Of a stretch of DNA of 64,000 nucleotides, positions 16,459 to 24,583 are shown piece after piece; position 1 is the stretch's first letter; the number at the start of each line of letters is the position of its first letter. Source of the stretch: Spongiibacter taiwanensis (GTDB taxonomy: Bacteria > Pseudomonadota > Gammaproteobacteria > Pseudomonadales > Spongiibacteraceae). A program made the position numbers and the translations under genes. The DNA lies in contig NZ_CP098455.1 of assembly GCF_023702635.1 (NCBI RefSeq), positions 2,976,001 to 3,040,000 of the forward strand, given 5' to 3'. The notes below the pieces were generated by a model. That model did not search any database. It was not told where the DNA came from and was given only the letters and a program-made list of their open reading frames with translations.

Positions 16459-16740
16459 TCCTTGCGTAATGACAAATTGCTAAAATTTTCGACGAGGAAA
16501 AATAGTCCAATATGAGTAGTTTTTGATATTAGATTGCGATTTCTTTGTCGTTAGATTCTGTAAGCTTGCAACGAGAGCATGTTATCACACAATTTCGGCA
16601 GTATTGTTTGAGTCGCCATTAGTTCACTAGACGTTTTTTGGTCTTTTTAAAATACTTGCGATCATCATCCACAGGCGGCAGTCCATAGTGTTGGGGGGGC
16701 ATGCTGTCGTTTTGTGTTGGGAGGCATCTTGATGGCATGA

Positions 16741-16839
16741 GTGTATCTTCTTTGCTCTACCTCGGGTCGCGTATATTTTGCGCTTTATCTGCTTTCACTC
16801 TAGTGATTGGAAAAAGCTTTCCGCAACCGCGCTGTCATG
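16741..16839 (-). pseudogene. IS3-family transposase (OrfB) remnant
   Basis: Read on the minus strand this stretch gives HDSAVAESFFQSLE, a stop, then KQIKRKIYATRGRAKKIHS. The pattern DNAVAESFFxxLKxExIxRxxYATR is the highly conserved C-terminal part of IS3-family integrase-type transposases. The internal stop, missing flanks and short length show a dead fragment. It marks past insertion activity just upstream of TBDR 3. Confidence 0.65.
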
Positions 16840-17013
16840 ATGCCTGATTGTTGCCTCGGTGGCTCCTGCTGCCTCTAAACCATTGTTAGCTATAAAGCTC
16901 GTGGAAAAAGCTCAGAGAATGCGCTTTTGTTCTGGGTGACGGTGCGGTCTTTTGTCTTGAGTGTTTTCAACCTTATGATATTTAAAGAAAAAATCTCCAT
17001 CTTTACACGGGAT

Positions 17014-17063
17014 GGGATAATATGGATAATATAATTATGGATAAATGAATTATCCATAATCCC
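17014..17063. repeat. Inverted repeat built on GGAT-AAT / ATT-ATCC
   Basis: Left arm GGGATAATATGGATAAT (17014-17030) and right arm ATTATCCATAATCCC (17049-17063) pair with a 2-nt bulge. A further ATTATGGATAA copy sits in the loop. It is 137 bp before the TBDR 3 start. It could be an operator array or a remnant of a mobile-element end. Confidence 0.5.
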
Positions 17064-17199
17064 AGAATAACTAAGAATGCAAAGTGGCTGGATGCTGGGG
17101 CCCCTACAGATCCAAAAGATAAATCAGCTTGCCCGATTCTCGTTTCATTTGGCGTTCGGGAGTCTTTTTTCACCTAAATCATAAGAATGGAGCAATTAG

Positions 17200-19611
17200 A
17201 TGAAAAAGAAATTACTCGTCGCAGCGATCGCGTCGCTGTCCGCGTATTCTATGGGTGGCCTTGCTCAGGAAGAGCAAGAGAGACGGAGTAACCGACTCCT
17301 CGAGGAAGTCACGGTAACGGCCCAGAAGCGGGAGGAAGACTCCCAAGACGTGCCGATTGCGATCCAGGCCTTCTCTGGCGAGAAACTGGATGCATTCAAT
17401 ATTGAAGACACCGCCGACCTGCAAAAGATTACCCCCGGACTGACCTTCACTTACACCTACGGCTACACCCTGATCTACCTGCGGGGAGTGGGCAGTGACG
17501 CCTTCCTGCCCAACGCCGACCCCTCGGTGGCCACCTATATCGACGGTATCAACATCCCCGCCAGCCAAGGCAAGCAAGACGCCCTCGGCCCCGTTAAGCG
17601 GGTTGAGGTCCTCAAGGGCCCCCAGGGCACCCTGTTTGGCCGTAACGCCACCGCCGGTGCCATCAGCATCGTCACCGAAGATCCGCCGATCGATGAAATC
17701 GTCGGTAACATCAAAGCCACTCGCGGCAACTACGACAGCCAGGAATACCAGGCCTACCTCGGTCTGCCCCTGTTTGATGGCGCCGGCATCACCCTGGCCG
17801 CCTTCAGTGACACCCACGAGAACTACGGCACCAACTTCAGCAACGGCGAGCCCCGTCCCTGGCGGGAAGACTTCTCCGAAGGGGGCCGGGTCAAATTCAA
17901 GTGGGACTTCCTGGAAGACTTCAGCCTGACCCTGATTGGCTCCTACGTGAACCAGTTCAACGGCAACTCCCTGGTGCAGGAAAACACCCGGCCCTCACCC
18001 ATTCTGTGTGCCGGCTGTGAAACCGATACCGCCGACCGGGATACCGACACCAACTACGAAGGCGGTAACGCCACCATCAACACCATGTACGGCACCATCT
18101 TTGAATGGCGCCCCGGCCCGGTGGACGTGAAGTTCATCTACTCCGACCAGCTGGCTGACGTGGACTGGGGTCAGTACGACTACGACTCCACCGATGAAGA
18201 CCGCTCCGGCTTCTTCACCTACGACCAGTACAACGATCAGCAGACCTACGAGCTGCAGATCCTGTCCAACGCCGACACCCCCCTGTCTGAGAACCTGGAG
18301 TGGGTGGCCGGTTACTACCGCCTGGAAGCCGAAGGCGGTTTCGGCCGCCTGTTCTTCTTCCTCAACAACGGGTTGGCCACCGGCCTGCTGCCTGGCAGCA
18401 TTACCGGCCTGTTGGGTGACTCTGGCAGCCGTGCGGTGCTTGAATCCGGCGGTCTGCTGACCACCGAGTCTGACGCGCTGTACTTCCAGGGCACCTGGCG
18501 CTTTAACGAAGAGTGGGCCATGACCCTGGGCGCCCGTTACCAGGAAGAGACCCGGGAAATCGGCAATACCGCGCTGGACCTGGTGGACACCGGGTGTGCT
18601 GGCGGTGACGGCAGCTACGGCACCGACGTGAGCTACTATCAGGGCAGCGACAAGTCCTGTAACTCCCGCCTGCTCGACTTTGGTGGACCACCGCTGGAAG
18701 AGACCACCTTCTCGCCCAAGATCAACGTGCAGTGGTTCCCCACCGAAACGGCTCAGATCTACGCGTCTATTCAGAAAGGCTACAAGAGCCCGACCTACAA
18801 CATTGTTAACTTCTTCGGCAGCCCCGATCCGGTCGAAGGTGAAGAAGCGGTTGCCGCGGAGCTGGGCTTCAAGTCCGAGTGGCTGGACGGCGCCCTGCAG
18901 TTGAACGGTGCCCTGTTTGCCTCCAAGACCGACAAGCTGCTGACCGGGATTGTGTCCTTTACCTCCGGTGCGATCGTGCGCTACGCCAACGCCGGCAGCG
19001 CCGAAGCCAAGGGCGTGGAGTTTGACTTCCAGTGGCAGCCAATGCCGGACATGAACCCCGGCCTGGCGATCACCGGTGGTGCCACCTACGTGAACTCCGA
19101 GTTTACCGACTACAAGAACGGCGAAGGCTTTGATGATGACACCGGCCTGTATTTCGGTCCCGGTGGTCTGGAAGACATTGCGACCGACCTGCTCGGTCTG
19201 GAACTGCCCATCTCCCTGGCGGACTTTGCCAACGGTCCCCGTGACTTCACGGGCAACAAGGTGCCCCGGGCACCCGAGCTGACCTCTGCGGTATCGGTGA
19301 ACCAGTTCATTGATGCGGGGGATATCGGTGCCTTCGAAGTGGCGGTGGATTACTCCTACAAGAGTGAATACTTCACCACCCCCCAGAACTCGCCCTTCTT
19401 CGTGCAGGACCAATACGAACTGTGGTCACTGCGGGGCAGCTACTTCTTTGACCCCTGGGGTCTGCAGCTGACTGCCTTTGTGGATAACGTCAAGGACAAG
19501 GAATACTTCTCCTCGATTCTGCAGCAGGACTTTGGTCGCTCGGTGACTTTGGCGCCGCCTCGCTTGTACGGCCTGAAGCTCAAGTGGGATTTTGATGTCT
19601 TCCTGAATTAA
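17200..19611 (+). CDS. TonB-dependent outer-membrane receptor (TBDR 3), strongly biased codon use
   Basis: 803 residues. It has a clean signal peptide (about 1-22), a TonB-box-like LEEVTVTAQKREEDSQ (about 34-49), a plug motif VEVLKGPQGTLFGRNATAG and a long barrel. It parallels TBDRs 1 and 2 block by block (LRGVGSDAFLPNADPS, WQPMPDMNPGLAI, GYKSPTYN). It has an extra Cys pair in the barrel (LCAGCETD and LVDTGCAGG...KSCNS) and an insert near GPGGLEDIATDLLGLELP. Its codons are dominated by C-ending, GC-rich choices (GAC, AAC, TAC, CTG), unlike TBDRs 1 and 2, suggesting high expression or a different history. A strong terminator and the third Gly/Leu-rich gene follow. Confidence 0.94.
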   Translation: MKKKLLVAAIASLSAYSMGGLAQEEQERRSNRLLEEVTVTAQKREEDSQDVPIAIQAFSGEKLDAFNIEDTADLQKITPGLTFTYTYGYTLIYLRGVGSDAFLPNADPSVATYIDGINIPASQGKQDALGPVKRVEVLKGPQGTLFGRNATAGAISIVTEDPPIDEIVGNIKATRGNYDSQEYQAYLGLPLFDGAGITLAAFSDTHENYGTNFSNGEPRPWREDFSEGGRVKFKWDFLEDFSLTLIGSYVNQFNGNSLVQENTRPSPILCAGCETDTADRDTDTNYEGGNATINTMYGTIFEWRPGPVDVKFIYSDQLADVDWGQYDYDSTDEDRSGFFTYDQYNDQQTYELQILSNADTPLSENLEWVAGYYRLEAEGGFGRLFFFLNNGLATGLLPGSITGLLGDSGSRAVLESGGLLTTESDALYFQGTWRFNEEWAMTLGARYQEETREIGNTALDLVDTGCAGGDGSYGTDVSYYQGSDKSCNSRLLDFGGPPLEETTFSPKINVQWFPTETAQIYASIQKGYKSPTYNIVNFFGSPDPVEGEEAVAAELGFKSEWLDGALQLNGALFASKTDKLLTGIVSFTSGAIVRYANAGSAEAKGVEFDFQWQPMPDMNPGLAITGGATYVNSEFTDYKNGEGFDDDTGLYFGPGGLEDIATDLLGLELPISLADFANGPRDFTGNKVPRAPELTSAVSVNQFIDAGDIGAFEVAVDYSYKSEYFTTPQNSPFFVQDQYELWSLRGSYFFDPWGLQLTAFVDNVKDKEYFSSILQQDFGRSVTLAPPRLYGLKLKWDFDVFLN

Positions 19612-19628
19612 GCCCTGAACACCCAGTT

Positions 19629-19671
19629 GCGGTCGGCAACATAACCCGGTTGTGTTGTCGGTCGCTTTTTT
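19629..19671 (+). terminator. Terminator between TBDR 3 and the Gly/Leu-rich gene
   Basis: A 13-bp RNA stem with three G-U pairs, GCGGTCGGCAACA / TGTTGTCGGTCGC, and an 11-nt loop, followed by six T. It starts 18 bp after the TBDR 3 stop and sits where the terminator of the first module sits. Confidence 0.75.
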
Positions 19672-19731
19672 CGGGCGTTGCGGCGCTATCATCACTTTCC
19701 TGACACATTGATAAATAAGGGTGGATTGATA

Positions 19732-20409
19732 ATGAAAAAACAACTTTGTGGAACGCTGCTGTTTGCCTCGCTGGCCAGCAACAGCTTTGCGGTCGTGCCG
19801 GGCCTGGGGACGGTATTTTCCTTGGCGGCGCCTCTGGGCGGCGTAAGCGGGATTACCTCCTTGGCCGACCCGTTGGGCGGCATTTCTGGTCTGGCGGCAA
19901 CGGGCACTTCGCTGACCTCTCAGCTGCCCATTGATGGCCTGAGCGTGATTGACGTGAGCTTTATCAGCTCGGCGTTGCCAGCCAATGATGTCCTGTCTGT
20001 TGTCGGCTCAGGCGCCATTTTGGCGAATGATGTGCTCGAGGGGCTTAACAATCCTGCCAGTGGAGCCTCTGGCCTGCCCGGTGTTGACACCCTCGGCGGT
20101 CTGTTGGAACTAGACGGGCTGCTGGGTGTTGATGGCCTTCTGGCCCTCGATGGTCTACTCGCCCTTGACGGCGGCATTCCGGTTGTAGGCGCCCTGCTGG
20201 GTATCAATGGTCCGCTTGCCCTGGATGCCATTCCAGGACTGGATGGCCCCTTGGGCTTGGATGGTCTGTTGGCCCTGGATGGTGACTTTGCCCTTGATGG
20301 TCTGCTCGATGGGGGGATTCCGGTATTGGGTGACTTGCTGGGCGGCGGAAGCGCACTGCCTGGCCTGGACGTGATTCCGGTCAATATTTTGGCCCTTACC
20401 CCTCTTTAG
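19732..20409 (+). CDS. Gly/Leu/Asp-repeat exported protein, TBDR-associated (GL3)
   Basis: 225 residues from ATG 19732, preceded by GGTGGA. The signal peptide MKKQLCGTLLFASLASNSFA is followed by hydrophobic Gly/Leu/Ser-rich sequence. From about residue 115 the protein becomes a run of short LDG-containing repeats (GLLALDG, GLLGVDG, GPLGLDG). Two copies of a GGIPVxG(A/D)LLG unit frame the run. Regular Asp-Gly spacing could form a calcium-binding or beta-solenoid-like fold, but that is inference. It is the most repetitive of the four GL proteins in the window. There is no lipobox Cys. Location is probably periplasmic, outer-membrane-bound or secreted. Confidence 0.75.
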   Translation: MKKQLCGTLLFASLASNSFAVVPGLGTVFSLAAPLGGVSGITSLADPLGGISGLAATGTSLTSQLPIDGLSVIDVSFISSALPANDVLSVVGSGAILANDVLEGLNNPASGASGLPGVDTLGGLLELDGLLGVDGLLALDGLLALDGGIPVVGALLGINGPLALDAIPGLDGPLGLDGLLALDGDFALDGLLDGGIPVLGDLLGGGSALPGLDVIPVNILALTPL

Positions 20410-20538
20410 ATAGTCAAAGCAGTGCAGAAATAAGCGGATGCCGTTGCAAAAGCGGCGCAGCCATACTCCGCCAAAATTTGTGAGCTCCGTTGCGAGAAAG
20501 GGGCGAGTTGAGCAATTTAGTCGTTAGGGAGTCATCCT

Positions 20539-21429
20539 ATGGGTTTTCAATCTGTTTTTCGTCCCGGCCTCTTTGCCGATCAGGTCATCATCATTACTGG
20601 AGGTGGTAGTGGCATTGGTCGTTGCACTGCGCATGAACTGGCGTCGCTGGGTGCAACAGTCGCTATTGTTGGTCGTAATTTAGAGAAGCTCGACAGCGTG
20701 AAAAGCGAAATTGTCGAAGATGGTGGTAAATGCTCAACTTACGCCTGTGATATTCGTGATGAAAGGCAGGTTATTTCCATGATCGATGCGGTGATCGCAG
20801 AGCATGGCAAGATCAATGGCTTAGTCAACAATGCCGGCGGCCAGTATCGGCAGGCTTTGAGTGAGATAAGCAGTAAAGGTTTTGAGGCTGTTGTCCGTTT
20901 AAATCTATTTGGCGGCTTTATGGTGATGCGCGAAGTGTATAACCGTTGGATGGCAGAGCATGGCGGCAATATCGTTAACATTATCGCCGATATTTGGAAC
21001 GGCTGGCCGAATTATGCGCACTCTGGCGCCTCTCGAGGCGGGATGTTGACGCTAACCGAAAGCGCAGCCTCCGAGTGGGCACCTTCAGGTGTCAGGGTAA
21101 ATAGTGTGGCACCTGGTGGGATAGCTAGCAGTGGTTTTGATACCTATGAGCCTGCGGCTCAAAAGGAAATCTTGAAATTTCCCAAGGCTATACCAATGCA
21201 GCGGTATGGCAATGTCGCTGAAATTTCCGGAGCGGTTGTATACCTATTGTCGCCTGCAGCTGCGTTTATTACAGGTTCTTGCATTCGCGTTGATGGCGGG
21301 GCGCCTAACGCTCGCCTCTGTTGGAATCCACCGCAACAGCATAACAATGCTACCGCCTTCGAAGGTTTTCATCGCGATATCCCCCCCAAGTTGCTTACAG
21401 ACGGGGTGAAAAAGCAGTCTAGCCGTTAG
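20539..21429 (+). CDS. SDR-family oxidoreductase, PECR/DECR-like enoyl-CoA reductase type
   Basis: 296 residues. The Rossmann start is VIIITGGGSGIGRCTAHELA (about 15-34), with NNAGG at about 97-101. The active-site region reads YAHSGASRGGMLTLTESAA, so the usual YxxxK pair is not in place. This arrangement resembles 2,4-dienoyl-CoA and peroxisomal trans-2-enoyl-CoA reductases (VHSGAARAGV-type), which favours reduction of an unsaturated acyl-CoA over alcohol oxidation. The C-terminal tail is longer than in a typical SDR. It lies between GL3 and MEM3, interrupting the order seen in the other modules. Confidence 0.85.
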   Translation: MGFQSVFRPGLFADQVIIITGGGSGIGRCTAHELASLGATVAIVGRNLEKLDSVKSEIVEDGGKCSTYACDIRDERQVISMIDAVIAEHGKINGLVNNAGGQYRQALSEISSKGFEAVVRLNLFGGFMVMREVYNRWMAEHGGNIVNIIADIWNGWPNYAHSGASRGGMLTLTESAASEWAPSGVRVNSVAPGGIASSGFDTYEPAAQKEILKFPKAIPMQRYGNVAEISGAVVYLLSPAAAFITGSCIRVDGGAPNARLCWNPPQQHNNATAFEGFHRDIPPKLLTDGVKKQSSR

Positions 21430-21592
21430 ATAAAACGGCACGCGAATTTTCATGTTCGGCATTTAGGCCGTGCTGGCAATACCTAATAATGTTGCTCCGG
21501 CAGCAACTTGGGCGCCAGCACTTTAGCGCTATCATCAAGCTACAAAATCGATTAGATAGCATCTTTATATTCCTTGTTTCGAGGGGCAAGTA

Positions 21593-22321
21593 ATGAGTAA
21601 TGTGCAAGACGATCTGCTTTTTCAAAAATCTATGCTGTGCTGCGCTTGGTCAGGGTTCCTGGCCATCGTTTTTTTCATAATTGGCGGCATGTTCTTAGGT
21701 GGTATGCTACCTCCTTTACTCCAAGCAAATGATCCCGCGGCGGTATTTGCCAGTAAAGTATCTGAACATTTGATTGGTATTCGGGTTGGTTCAGTCTTCC
21801 TGATGATCTCCTTCGCACTATTTGGTTCTTATGGCGCGGGTATCGCGGCTCAGACACGCCGAGGCGAGATTCGCCCGGTGTTCTCATATATTCAACTGAT
21901 GTTCACCGCCTGCGGTACCATGGTTGCGTTGTTAGTGGCATTCGCGTGGGCATTGATGGCGTTTCGCCCGGACGAGTACGACCCAACGATTGTGCAATTT
22001 CTCGCCGATGCCGCTTATTTCCTTGCTGTATTTTCCGTGCCGGTATTTGGTGGCTGGTGTGTAACCATCGCCCTGCCAATACTCTTCGCGCCGGAGGGGA
22101 AAGAACCTTTTCCCCGCTGGATTGCCTTCTTTAATCTCTGGGCGGTTTTGTTGTTTGCGCCCGGCCAAATGGTGTTGTTCTTTAAGGATGGCCCATTCTC
22201 TTGGCATGGCATCGTCGCCCTTTGGATTCCATTCGTAGCTTTCTTTATTTGGATTCTGGTCATGTCTGTGGAAATGCTGAAGTTGTCCAAACCGGAAAAG
22301 CAGAATTTGGCCCTTAACTAG
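21593..22321 (+). CDS. Uncharacterised multi-TM inner-membrane protein (MEM3)
   Basis: 242 residues, with AGGGGCAAG-type sequence before the start. It has about seven hydrophobic segments. It shares with the paralogues the early PPxL block (GGMLPPLLQANDPAAVFASK), the IRVGSVFLMISFALFGSYG stretch, the WALMAFRPDEYDPTIVQFL loop and the signature KDGPFSWHGIVALWIPFVAF (about 198-217). The AFRPE block is shared with MEM4 and MEM5, tying these three closely. The next gene is a truncated subunit III, showing that this module once had the oxidase-type subunits too. Confidence 0.78.
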   Translation: MSNVQDDLLFQKSMLCCAWSGFLAIVFFIIGGMFLGGMLPPLLQANDPAAVFASKVSEHLIGIRVGSVFLMISFALFGSYGAGIAAQTRRGEIRPVFSYIQLMFTACGTMVALLVAFAWALMAFRPDEYDPTIVQFLADAAYFLAVFSVPVFGGWCVTIALPILFAPEGKEPFPRWIAFFNLWAVLLFAPGQMVLFFKDGPFSWHGIVALWIPFVAFFIWILVMSVEMLKLSKPEKQNLALN

Positions 22322-22589
22322 AGGGCCCTAACACTAATTGGATGACGCCTGTTGTCACCAAAAATGCGCCAATCTGGCCGCCGCCGCGCGGAAATGAGAA
22401 GAGAAGTTTGGTTATTCCAAATGAACGAAAGCCAGCATTGCAAGTGCGGTAGGTCCGAATGACGACGAGAGGTGGATTTTTAGCCACAACCCGAGGGGCC
22501 GGGCGGTGTGCCAGCTGGTGGAAAAAATGCCCTTCAACCGGTGCAATTCAATTAGTGTTAACAGGCATTAATGAAACTAATTTACATTA

Positions 22590-22793
22590 ATGAGTTTGCC
22601 TGATCGAGAAATAAGGGAGAGCACTGTAGATAGTGCTTCTTTGTCAAAATCTGTTGCCGGCGAAGCGGGTATTTGGGTTTTTGTCTCTGGAGGTTTGCTG
22701 GTCTTCGGCGTGTTTTTCGTTCTCATTGCATCGGGGCAGCATAACGACTTCGGCTCTTTTGGGCGTCGCGCTAGTGGTCCATGCGGTAAATAA
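22590..22793 (+). pseudogene. Truncated oxidase subunit III-like gene
   Basis: An open frame of 67 codons reads GEAGIWVFVSGGLLVFGVFF (about residues 26-45). That is the first membrane segment of the subunit III family (compare GTDGIWIFVFLDM at 5277 and GAPGVWLFVALD at 59860). Homology then fades, and the frame ends inside a 280-bp element bounded by inverted repeats (22783-23062). No remainder of the gene (GxHFLHV, FWHxVDxxW) is seen beyond the element. The copy is therefore dead or makes only a single-TM stub. Confidence 0.65.
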
Positions 22794-23062
22794 GGTTACG
22801 CTCAGCTACAGCACAAGGGATTTTGGTAAGGCGCAGTCCGCAGGGAATACCCAAAGCACTCGCTGCGCTCATGGGGCAGGTTCTTGCCTGGCCATTGCAA
22901 GGGCTGCAACGCAGTCCCCCCCCCCTGTGCTGCGGCCCTTCGGGAGCGTCTGTGCGGGCGCAACTCCGTGTTGTGTTCTTTGCTACGGACTGGGCCATTA
23001 ACGGCGAAACCCGCCTTGTTTCGCACCCACACAGGTGCTCGGAGTGTGACTTTATTTACCGC
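22783..23062. mobile_element. MITE-like element with terminal inverted repeats
   Basis: The left end reads GCGGTAAATAAGGTTACGCT. The right end, read in reverse complement, is GCGGTAAATAAAGTCACACT, so the 280-bp stretch has imperfect terminal inverted repeats of about 25 bp. The inside is GC-rich with an 8-9 C run and no convincing protein, so it is non-autonomous. No target-site duplication is apparent. It interrupts the subunit III-like gene at 22590. Confidence 0.6.
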
Positions 23063-23270
23063 CGGTGCAACATCCAATAGTTATATTCAGCGCTACCTAT
23101 CTTAGCGATGTTGTGTGGGTTGGCCTTTGTATGCAACAAGCAATTTTAGTGGGGCGAGAACGGAATCACCCTAGGGACCCAAGGTTTTTATGTGTTTCTT
23201 CGTCGTCACAGAAATACATTTATTGCAATGTGCTGGTTGGCTTGCGTGTACCGTTCGTGATTTTCTCGAT
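22794..23270. other. Non-coding stretch: MITE-like element and spacer
   Basis: Up to 23062 this is the inverted-repeat element. From 23063 to 23270 I see neither a continuation of the subunit III gene nor another supportable gene. Short frames here lack family motifs. Confidence 0.4.
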
Positions 23271-23966
23271 TTAATCAGCGTTTTCAATTAAGCGAAAAGC
23301 CTCAGCTGTTGCCTTTACCCTTAGCAAAGTGAACAATCCCAATGTGGTTTTACTTCCCGCTTCTGCCATCTTAGCCTTTCGTTCGGTGGAGTAGTCGGGT
23401 GAGACCCGCTCCAGAAATGCTTGTACTTCTGCCGTGGCAAGCGTTTTGGCGATTTCGACATGTAGCGCAGCAATCGAAGGGTCAAAACCTTCTTCCTCTG
23501 TCAGACCACATTTTCGTATGTCTCCCCAAGACGCAACAATCTCTGCATCAATGTGAGAAAGAAGCGTTTTTCCTTTCCTCGAAATCAAGGTGATCGCACC
23601 GACTTCAGCCAAAATTTTGGCGTCACTCAGGGCCTTTTCGTTTCGACTCACCAGTGATTCAATATTTACCAATTCAGAGCTTATACCTGCATGAGCGGCA
23701 AACAGCTTTTCAAGGTTTACTATTGTTTCGGCCCTGGCTGCAATGTTTCCTCTGTCGCCGTTGAGCAACTGTTTTATCTCATCTATGCGCATTCTGTCTT
23801 CAGTTTGAAGGCGTCGAATGGAGTTGATGGCATTCACATGTTGCTCTCCATAGATAGCAACATTGGGCTTGGGACGCTCGGGTTGAGGCAACATGTTATT
23901 GCGGAGGTAGTATTGAATCATTTTTCGGCCGACACCTGTCCGCTCTTCCAATTCACGCATTTTCAT
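23271..23966 (-). CDS. MerR-family-like transcriptional regulator
   Basis: 231 residues from ATG 23966 (MKMRELEERTGVGRKMIQYYL). Longer in-frame starts add 42 residues that do not look native. The first 70 residues carry the MerR winged-helix pattern: ELEERTGVGRKMIQYYLR, then HVNAINSIRRLQTEDRMRIDEIKQLL. The C-terminal two-thirds is mostly helical and of unknown ligand type. There is no cysteine metal site of the classical CueR/MerR kind, so an organic effector is more likely. It reads toward the MITE-like element, away from the APH-like operon at 24584. Confidence 0.85.
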   Translation of the reverse strand: MKMRELEERTGVGRKMIQYYLRNNMLPQPERPKPNVAIYGEQHVNAINSIRRLQTEDRMRIDEIKQLLNGDRGNIAARAETIVNLEKLFAAHAGISSELVNIESLVSRNEKALSDAKILAEVGAITLISRKGKTLLSHIDAEIVASWGDIRKCGLTEEEGFDPSIAALHVEIAKTLATAEVQAFLERVSPDYSTERKAKMAEAGSKTTLGLFTLLRVKATAEAFRLIENAD

Positions 23967-24583
23967 AGTTTTCTCAGATCTCAGCGAGTTATCCAAACAA
24001 TATGTCACCAGGCAAGTGCAGTCCATTCCCTGCCTGAGCGCTACTATTCTAGTTGTTGAGCTTCGCATTTTCACCGCCGAAATGCGGTACAAAATGACGG
24101 CCCTTTATAGGCTCTGCTGATAAAACATCGCTCTTTTTAGGGTTGCTGACTAACATTCGACGGCTTAATTCTTGGTCAAGTGCTGCTCCAGTGTTGACCG
24201 GCGCAATTTGCTTTCGCTGGGTCCGGGTATAAAGGCATGAAATAGTGATGTTGCACCGCCTGCAGAAATTGGATGGTCGTTTTTTGATTGGCGCTTACTG
24301 CTAGTTTTCCCGATTGCCTGCTCATCCATGACCACAATTAAGGTCAGTTATTGTGCGCCATCACTTGCCGTCACGCCCGAAGAACGCCGCTGAGGCATTG
24401 CCAGGTTATGCAAACGTTCCTTAAGTATTGGGTGTGGTGAGGGCGCTGAACAAGTGTTCAGCTGCTCCGTCGTACATGGGTTAGTCTTTGCCAAAATAGC
24501 GGATTGCCCCGTTTTTACCTGGGCGATTGGTACGAAAAATAACAACAGCCCAATACTCAAAATTGGGCAGAGGACGAACCGGA
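23967..24583. other. Promoter/control region between MerR and APH-like genes
   Basis: No gene is supported. It contains a perfect palindrome (24445-24462) and a hairpin GCCCAAT / ATTGGGC with a 7-nt loop (24548-24568) ending 15 bp before the start at 24584. The hairpin may affect ribosome access. Confidence 0.45.
24445..24462. promoter_or_regulatory. Perfect palindrome, candidate TetR-type operator
   Basis: GCTGAACA-AG-TGTTCAGC, two perfect 8-bp half sites with a 2-nt spacer. It is 122 bp before the APH-like gene, whose operon ends in a TetR gene (27073). It may be the autoregulatory operator of that unit. Confidence 0.5.

Larger units (their letters stand above)
16459..17199. other. Long intergenic region before TBDR 3
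   Basis: About 740 bp with no intact gene. It contains a decayed IS3-type transposase piece (16741-16839, minus) and an A/T-rich cluster of ATGGATAAT / ATTATCCAT repeats forming an inverted repeat (17014-17063). Part of it is probably promoter and control region for TBDR 3. Base composition is clearly more AT-rich than TBDR 3 itself. Confidence 0.5.

Noticed and set aside
17995-19413. 472-codon open frame antisense to TBDR 3
   Set aside because: It lies wholly inside a clear receptor gene whose GC-rich, C-ending codons remove stops on the other strand. The translation is low-complexity Gly/Val/His-rich with no domain.
19920-20384. Pro/Ser-rich open frame antisense to GL3 (similar frames oppose GL1 and GL2)
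   Set aside because: Gly/Leu-rich coding naturally gives Pro/Ser/Arg-rich antisense frames. There is no signal peptide or ribosome site, while the GL genes have both.
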